Source: a bacterium
GTDB lineage: Bacteria > SM23-31 > JAUVVT01
Length of the DNA stretch: 8,174 nt
Assembly (NCBI GenBank): GCA_030616165.1
Contig: JAUWXV010000164.1
Location: 1 to 8,174 of the forward strand
Direction of reading: 5' to 3'
The notes beneath the pieces were generated by a model. The model had not been told where the DNA came from. It ran no database searches and was given only the letters and a program-made list of their open reading frames with translations. This document shows positions 5,306-8,174 of the stretch, in pieces. Positions within the stretch are counted from its first letter, which is position 1. Every line of letters starts with the position of its first letter. A program made the translations under genes and the position numbers.

Positions 5306-5911
5306 TCAGTTTTCCCTATTTAAACGATTCCACATTATATCGTCATATTGAGTGGGGAAAATATCGTTATTAAAATTCTTTTTTATGTCTAATATGATAA
5401 GTTTTTGAAGTTTTTCATATGTGCTTTCGTCTATTTGCTCTACTGTTTTCGACAATATATTCTCATTAGGGAATGACTTCTTCAAATGTTTTAGAATTGG
5501 AATGTCAATAGCGGTATTTAAAAAAGGTAATATTGTCTTTGCTGTTCGCATGTTCGGCAAACTTGAATAGTAGACATAGACTTTTAGCGAAACGTCGAGT
5601 AGCTTTGCTGCATGACCATATAGGGCATAACCCGATTTTTTGATGATTTTATTATTTCTTTCTTTTTGTGCTGTTTTAATATTGCTTGCAAACCAATTAC
5701 AGAATCCCTTATGAAATGCCTGAAATTCTGTAATATTTTTTATATTTTCCAACGTTTGAAATTCTACGTGCAATTTGCCAGCAATTTTTGGTTTTGATTC
5801 TTTTTCAAACAAGCGAATCATAGCTGTAAATGTCAAAGCCATATCAATGACATTTTTCTGTTTTATCTCAGCCGTAATATATGAATTTTCTGTATTCATA
5901 TTTTTACACAT
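5306..5911 (-). CDS. Cassette-encoded protein of unknown function
   Basis: A 201-residue protein that I do not recognise. It has no signal peptide or clear membrane segment. It looks mostly alpha-helical and is rich in Lys, Ile and Asn. Notable stretches are FQAFHKGFCNWFASNIKTAQ, GYALYGHAAKLLDVSLKVYV and TILPFLNTAIDIPILKHLKK. The first ATG lies inside the R' box of the preceding attC (GTTATG), as is common for cassette genes; an alternative ATG four codons later at 5899 (MNTENSYI) is equally possible, and neither has a Shine-Dalgarno. It forms a cassette of its own (about 5219-5913) between two attC sites. It is more AT-rich than the SIR2 gene before it, in keeping with independent origins of cassettes. 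No function is proposed. Confidence 0.75.
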   Translation of the reverse strand: MCKNMNTENSYITAEIKQKNVIDMALTFTAMIRLFEKESKPKIAGKLHVEFQTLENIKNITEFQAFHKGFCNWFASNIKTAQKERNNKIIKKSGYALYGHAAKLLDVSLKVYVYYSSLPNMRTAKTILPFLNTAIDIPILKHLKKSFPNENILSKTVEQIDESTYEKLQKLIILDIKKNFNNDIFPTQYDDIMWNRLNREN

Positions 5912-5977
5912 AACGCCGAACTCGCCAGCAGCGAGGGACGCCAGGCCCTTGCCGTCAGGTGCAGTGATATGTTGGCC
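5908..5977 (-). repeat. attC recombination site of the SIR2 cassette
   Basis: On the minus strand the R'' core GGCCAAC (5977-5971) overlaps the last base of the SIR2 stop codon. The R' box is GTTATGT (5914-5908), preceded by GGC. The site is 70 bases long. Its inner arms (CACTGCACCTGACGG against GAACTCGCCAGCAGCG on the other side) pair only imperfectly by eye, and CTCGC-TGCTG-GCGAG forms an extra small hairpin. The cassette starts with TTGGCA, which matches its own R'' complement (TTGGCC) at five of six bases. Confidence 0.7.
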
Positions 5978-7134
5978 TATTTTGAGAAGATTTTATCAAT
6001 AGCCTCCATATTGAAACCGCTCATATGCAAATGTGCCTTATTAAAATCTACGAAACGATAATCCTTTTTGAATTCATTATGTTCGTCTTTTGTAGTTTTG
6101 TAATCAACAAATACCAATGGATTCTTTTTACGACCAAAAACCTCTTCATCCCAGTATGCTTCTTGATAATTCTTAACCAAAGAATATATGGTTTGTCTTG
6201 CATAGATATCATGGAATGGTAGAGAGTATCCAATTATCGCCATTCCAAAATTTAGACATCCAGCTACACCAAGCCCATTCCAAAAATCGCCAAGCGCACT
6301 TGCGTAGACAATTTTATTTGTAGATGGAGACAGTATCCATGGGGTTGTAAAAAACATTATTTGCTGCTTGTAGAGCCCTTCAACGTTTGCAGCCCTATAC
6401 ATATTCAATAAGGGATCATTATCATGTCGAGGTCCATCAAGTATTTTAGTCAGGCCCCAATCAATCCTGCCATTAAACACAGGGTGATTTGGTAGTGAAT
6501 TAACTCCTTGTTCTTTATAAGTTTTTACATATTCAAGGTATTGGCTTTTGTCAAACCAGTCTATCGAGCCATGCAATTTTAGTATTATTACCTCATCTTT
6601 GCTTGAATCGATTATGCCACTATAACTCGATACTGATTTGAAACGGTTAGGGAAAAGTCGATATGGCTTTCCAATTGCATCTAGCGAACGTTCTAAAAGA
6701 ATATCGTAGTTGAAGGTGAGAACGTAGTCATTAGGTCTTAGACGGCGAGCGAACTCAAGATAAAGTTCAGGAATCTTGTCAGGAGAAGGCATGTGCTGGG
6801 CTAGAATTTTTCCTATTAAAGTCTTTACAACCACTTGGCCCTCATTACCATCCCTGCTCCAAGTATCTCCCCCTCGTAATCCAAGATAGTGCTCAATATC
6901 CAAATAGCCCAAGAATTCTTCAAAATTTAGAGTATCGCGAGACAGATTTATTCCATCGCAATCTCGACGATATTCAATATATGCGTCAATATCTTCTCTA
7001 AGCATGCCAGCTCGCCCGCAAAGCGTTTTACTTCTATTAAGAATCTGCTCCCAAAGTTCATCTCCAAGTGGAAGACCAGCGGGCTTGGAAAAACCAGCTC
7101 CTAATATTATTACCCTATATTTTTTCTCTGTCAT
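5977..7134 (-). CDS. SIR2-domain protein (SIR2_2 type), probable NAD-consuming defence protein
   Basis: A 385-residue protein with the motifs of the bacterial SIR2-like family. An N-terminal nucleotide-binding loop reads IILGAGFSKPAGLPLGDEL (9-27). LTFNYD (139-144) holds the conserved Asn and Asp; KLHGSIDW (186-193) holds the conserved His188; and IIGYSLPFHD (300-309) is the final family signature. Proteins of this type act in several anti-phage systems (Thoeris ThsA, DSR, SIR2-HerA, Avs-linked SIR2) by degrading NAD+ when infection is sensed, which kills or stops the cell. Here the domain fills nearly the whole chain and there is no obvious second effector or sensor domain. The start has AAGGGA 11 bases upstream. 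The gene forms a single integron cassette (about 5914-7168). Defence is inferred from the family and setting; the NADase activity rests on the intact motifs. I am sure of the domain, less sure of the role. Confidence 0.88.
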   Translation of the reverse strand: MTEKKYRVIILGAGFSKPAGLPLGDELWEQILNRSKTLCGRAGMLREDIDAYIEYRRDCDGINLSRDTLNFEEFLGYLDIEHYLGLRGGDTWSRDGNEGQVVVKTLIGKILAQHMPSPDKIPELYLEFARRLRPNDYVLTFNYDILLERSLDAIGKPYRLFPNRFKSVSSYSGIIDSSKDEVIILKLHGSIDWFDKSQYLEYVKTYKEQGVNSLPNHPVFNGRIDWGLTKILDGPRHDNDPLLNMYRAANVEGLYKQQIMFFTTPWILSPSTNKIVYASALGDFWNGLGVAGCLNFGMAIIGYSLPFHDIYARQTIYSLVKNYQEAYWDEEVFGRKKNPLVFVDYKTTKDEHNEFKKDYRFVDFNKAHLHMSGFNMEAIDKIFSK

Positions 7135-7162
7135 TGAGTTTTATTTCCCTTGGCAATATGAG

Positions 7163-7223
7163 TGCCAATGCCGAGTTGACCGGCAGGTTCTCCTGTATAA
7201 TGGTCGCTTGCGGCTGGTTATGC
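7163..7223 (-). repeat. attC recombination site of the nuclease-like cassette
   Basis: On the minus strand the R'' core GGCATAAC (7224-7217) contains the stop codon of the nuclease gene. Inner arms include GCCG and GACC, which pair with GGTC and CGGC across an internal loop. The R' box reads ATTGGCA (7169-7163), where GTTRRRY is expected, so the G at the cut position is an A. At 61 bases it is close to the shortest known attC sites. The match of this R'' to TTATGCC at the start of the same cassette (7713-7707) is exact, as expected if both ends were once joined in a circular cassette. Confidence 0.7.
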
Positions 7224-7694
7224 CTCGCTTTCATCTGCTAAAATGGTTCCCCATTCGGGTGTCTCTATCAATTTTAGGCCTTCTTCATCAAAAAATTTCA
7301 CAAAAGCTGGCCGCTTAACTGGTTTCTCACTTTCATACTTAGCGGGCTGGCATCTATAGCCACGAGAATGTGTTTTTATAATAGAAAGCGGGGTATAAGC
7401 TACGAACACCGGATATTCTGGAACAGCTAAGGAATAATATGGAATCGCTAAAACCATATTAGGGTGAATCTTGCTTAATTTTCCAACGAACCCATAAATA
7501 GGATTATTCTTTTTTCCGGAAGTTGGGTATTTACCTTTTACTTGAACGGGCCTAATAGTTTCGCCTTCCCCTGCAACATACTTTGAGACTATGAAATCAA
7601 AGCCTTCATCTCTATGCGGGAAATACACATTCCAACCGGCATTAGCGAATCTTCCAGCTACATGCAGTTCTGCGGAATAGTCAGTTACTTTCAT
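7218..7694 (-). CDS. Small PD-(D/E)XK nuclease-like cassette protein
   Basis: A 158-residue protein whose first 55 residues look like a PD-(D/E)XK nuclease core: SAELHVAGRFANAGWNVYFP (Glu9 on the first helix), then HRDEGFDFIV (Asp33), then the beta-strand motif RPVQVKGKY with Gln51 and Lys53. The E, D, QxK order is typical of restriction-endonuclease-like and DUF4365-like domains. The rest (NPIYGFVGKLSKIHPNMVLAIPYYSLAVPEYPVFVAYTP) looks like the following strands of the same fold, with a Lys- and Pro-rich tail. The assignment is by motif only and could be wrong about activity. It is encoded in its own cassette (about 7169-7713). The ATG has no Shine-Dalgarno, and its stop codon lies inside the attC R'' box. 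Possible roles are a restriction-like or defence nuclease, alone or with the next-door SIR2 protein. Confidence 0.7.
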   Translation of the reverse strand: MKVTDYSAELHVAGRFANAGWNVYFPHRDEGFDFIVSKYVAGEGETIRPVQVKGKYPTSGKKNNPIYGFVGKLSKIHPNMVLAIPYYSLAVPEYPVFVAYTPLSIIKTHSRGYRCQPAKYESEKPVKRPAFVKFFDEEGLKLIETPEWGTILADESEA

Positions 7695-7707
7695 TTTATT
7701 TAAGTAG

Positions 7708-7796
7708 GCATAACGTTGAAGTGAGCAGCAGCACCAAAAAGCCTACCCGATAAGGGCGCAGTGCTACTCGCTGTCCGCTCAACTGATTTGTTACAC
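7708..7796 (-). repeat. attC recombination site of the protease-like cassette
   Basis: On the minus strand the R'' core is GTGTAAC (7796-7790), 27 bases after the gene stop. The outer arm GTTGAGCGGACAGCG pairs with the complement of GCTGCTGCTCACTTCAAC, leaving unpaired bases. The R' box GTTATGC (7714-7708) fits the GTT-purine-rich pattern well. The length is 89 bases. It is the best-formed attC of the window together with that at 5217-5301. Confidence 0.8.
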
Positions 7797-7823
7797 CTTG
7801 ATGTTTATTATTGATTAATGTTA

Positions 7824-8174
7824 TTATCCCTCTTTTAATATCCTTTCCGTCCAGTCGGTAAGTAGATTAGCCAAAACTGGCAATGAGCATCCGAAAGTAA
7901 TTCTACGAGTCTTTAGCCAGGCACTTTGAATAGCCACAATCCAATACCGCATTGGAGGGCCATGATTAAAACCGAAAATTGGACCACCGCTCATCCCGAC
8001 AATACTATCAAGAGGCATGTCAGGGTCCAATTGACCAATAAAACGAGAATATTTCGTCTTTTTTATGTTTTCTGGTGGAGAAGCCAGTTTTTGCACACTT
8101 ATCAAGGTCGGTGATACTGATCCCAGCGTCTGCAAATTTTGATCAGCCTCACTATGGATTGTAGTAATAAATTC
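7824..8174 (-). CDS. Trypsin-like serine protease domain protein, C-terminal part (cut by window edge)
   Basis: The frame is open to the right window edge, so only the last 116 residues are seen. The core motif SIVGMSGGPIFGF (57-69 of the visible part) contains the G-x-SGGP signature around the catalytic Ser62 of chymotrypsin-fold proteases, followed by YWIVAIQSAW, a strand that usually follows the active-site loop, and a helical end PVLANLLTDWTERIL. The His and Asp of the triad would be upstream, outside the window. It resembles trypsin-like peptidase domain proteins (HtrA/trypsin_2 fold) without a PDZ domain at the C-terminus. A TTG at 8135 could be mistaken for a start, but 13 more in-frame codons (EFITTIHSEADQN) precede it. 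It is the first visible cassette of the array, followed by an attC. Its substrate is unknown. Confidence 0.75.
   Translation of the reverse strand, partial: EFITTIHSEADQNLQTLGSVSPTLISVQKLASPPENIKKTKYSRFIGQLDPDMPLDSIVGMSGGPIFGFNHGPPMRYWIVAIQSAWLKTRRITFGCSLPVLANLLTDWTERILKEG

Noticed and set aside
5775-6233. Short open frames overlapping the SIR2 and unknown cassette genes on both strands
   Set aside because: They are shadows of the longer frames, which have family motifs or fit exactly between attC sites.
7004-7318. Plus-strand open frame spanning the SIR2 start, an attC and the nuclease end
   Set aside because: It crosses a recombination site and two real minus-strand genes, with no supporting start signal.
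7926-8114. Plus-strand open frame of 62 codons
   Set aside because: It is antisense to the serine protease-like gene carrying the GMSGGP motif.

Overview
The window comes from an AT-rich, Gram-negative (outer-membrane) bacterium, shown by a secretin and the PilN/O/P alignment proteins of a type IV pilus. The species cannot be told from the sequence. The pilus genes are only moderately related to the textbook proteobacterial ones, and the dispersed hairpin repeats are of a kind I associate with metagenome-derived genomes; an uncultured or candidate lineage is a guess. All convincing genes lie on the minus strand, so the biological reading order runs from right to left.

Right part (about 5217-8174): an integron-type gene cassette array. 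Four minus-strand genes follow one another, and each is followed by an attC-like recombination site (7708-7796, 7163-7223, 5908-5977, 5217-5301). The genes encode a serine protease-like protein cut by the window edge, a small PD-(D/E)XK-like nuclease, a SIR2-domain protein of the anti-phage NADase type, and an unrecognised 201-residue protein. No integrase lies inside the window. This is either the distal part of an integron whose integrase lies beyond 8174, or a cluster of attC sites lacking an integrase (CALIN).

Junction (about 4740-5218): an AT-rich stretch, then a 265-bp element bounded by 24-bp inverted repeats with two mismatches. It resembles a miniature non-autonomous transposable element. 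Its right end meets the last attC exactly at the position where an integron integrase would cut.

Left part (1-4764): a pilus assembly operon. From a promoter and operator near 4681-4764 the order is a short MerR-type regulator, an ExeA-like AAA ATPase, pilN, pilO, a 1-kb gene-free island of repeats, pilP, and pilQ, which runs off the left edge. PilN and PilO would form the inner-membrane alignment complex, PilP would bridge to the outer membrane, and PilQ is the outer-membrane pore. The ATPase and MerR genes occupy the place where pilM would be expected. Two repeat insertions disturb the operon. One is the island between pilO and pilP. The other is a small hairpin element between the ATPase gene and pilN that is flanked by 27-bp direct repeats and appears to have separated two genes that once overlapped.
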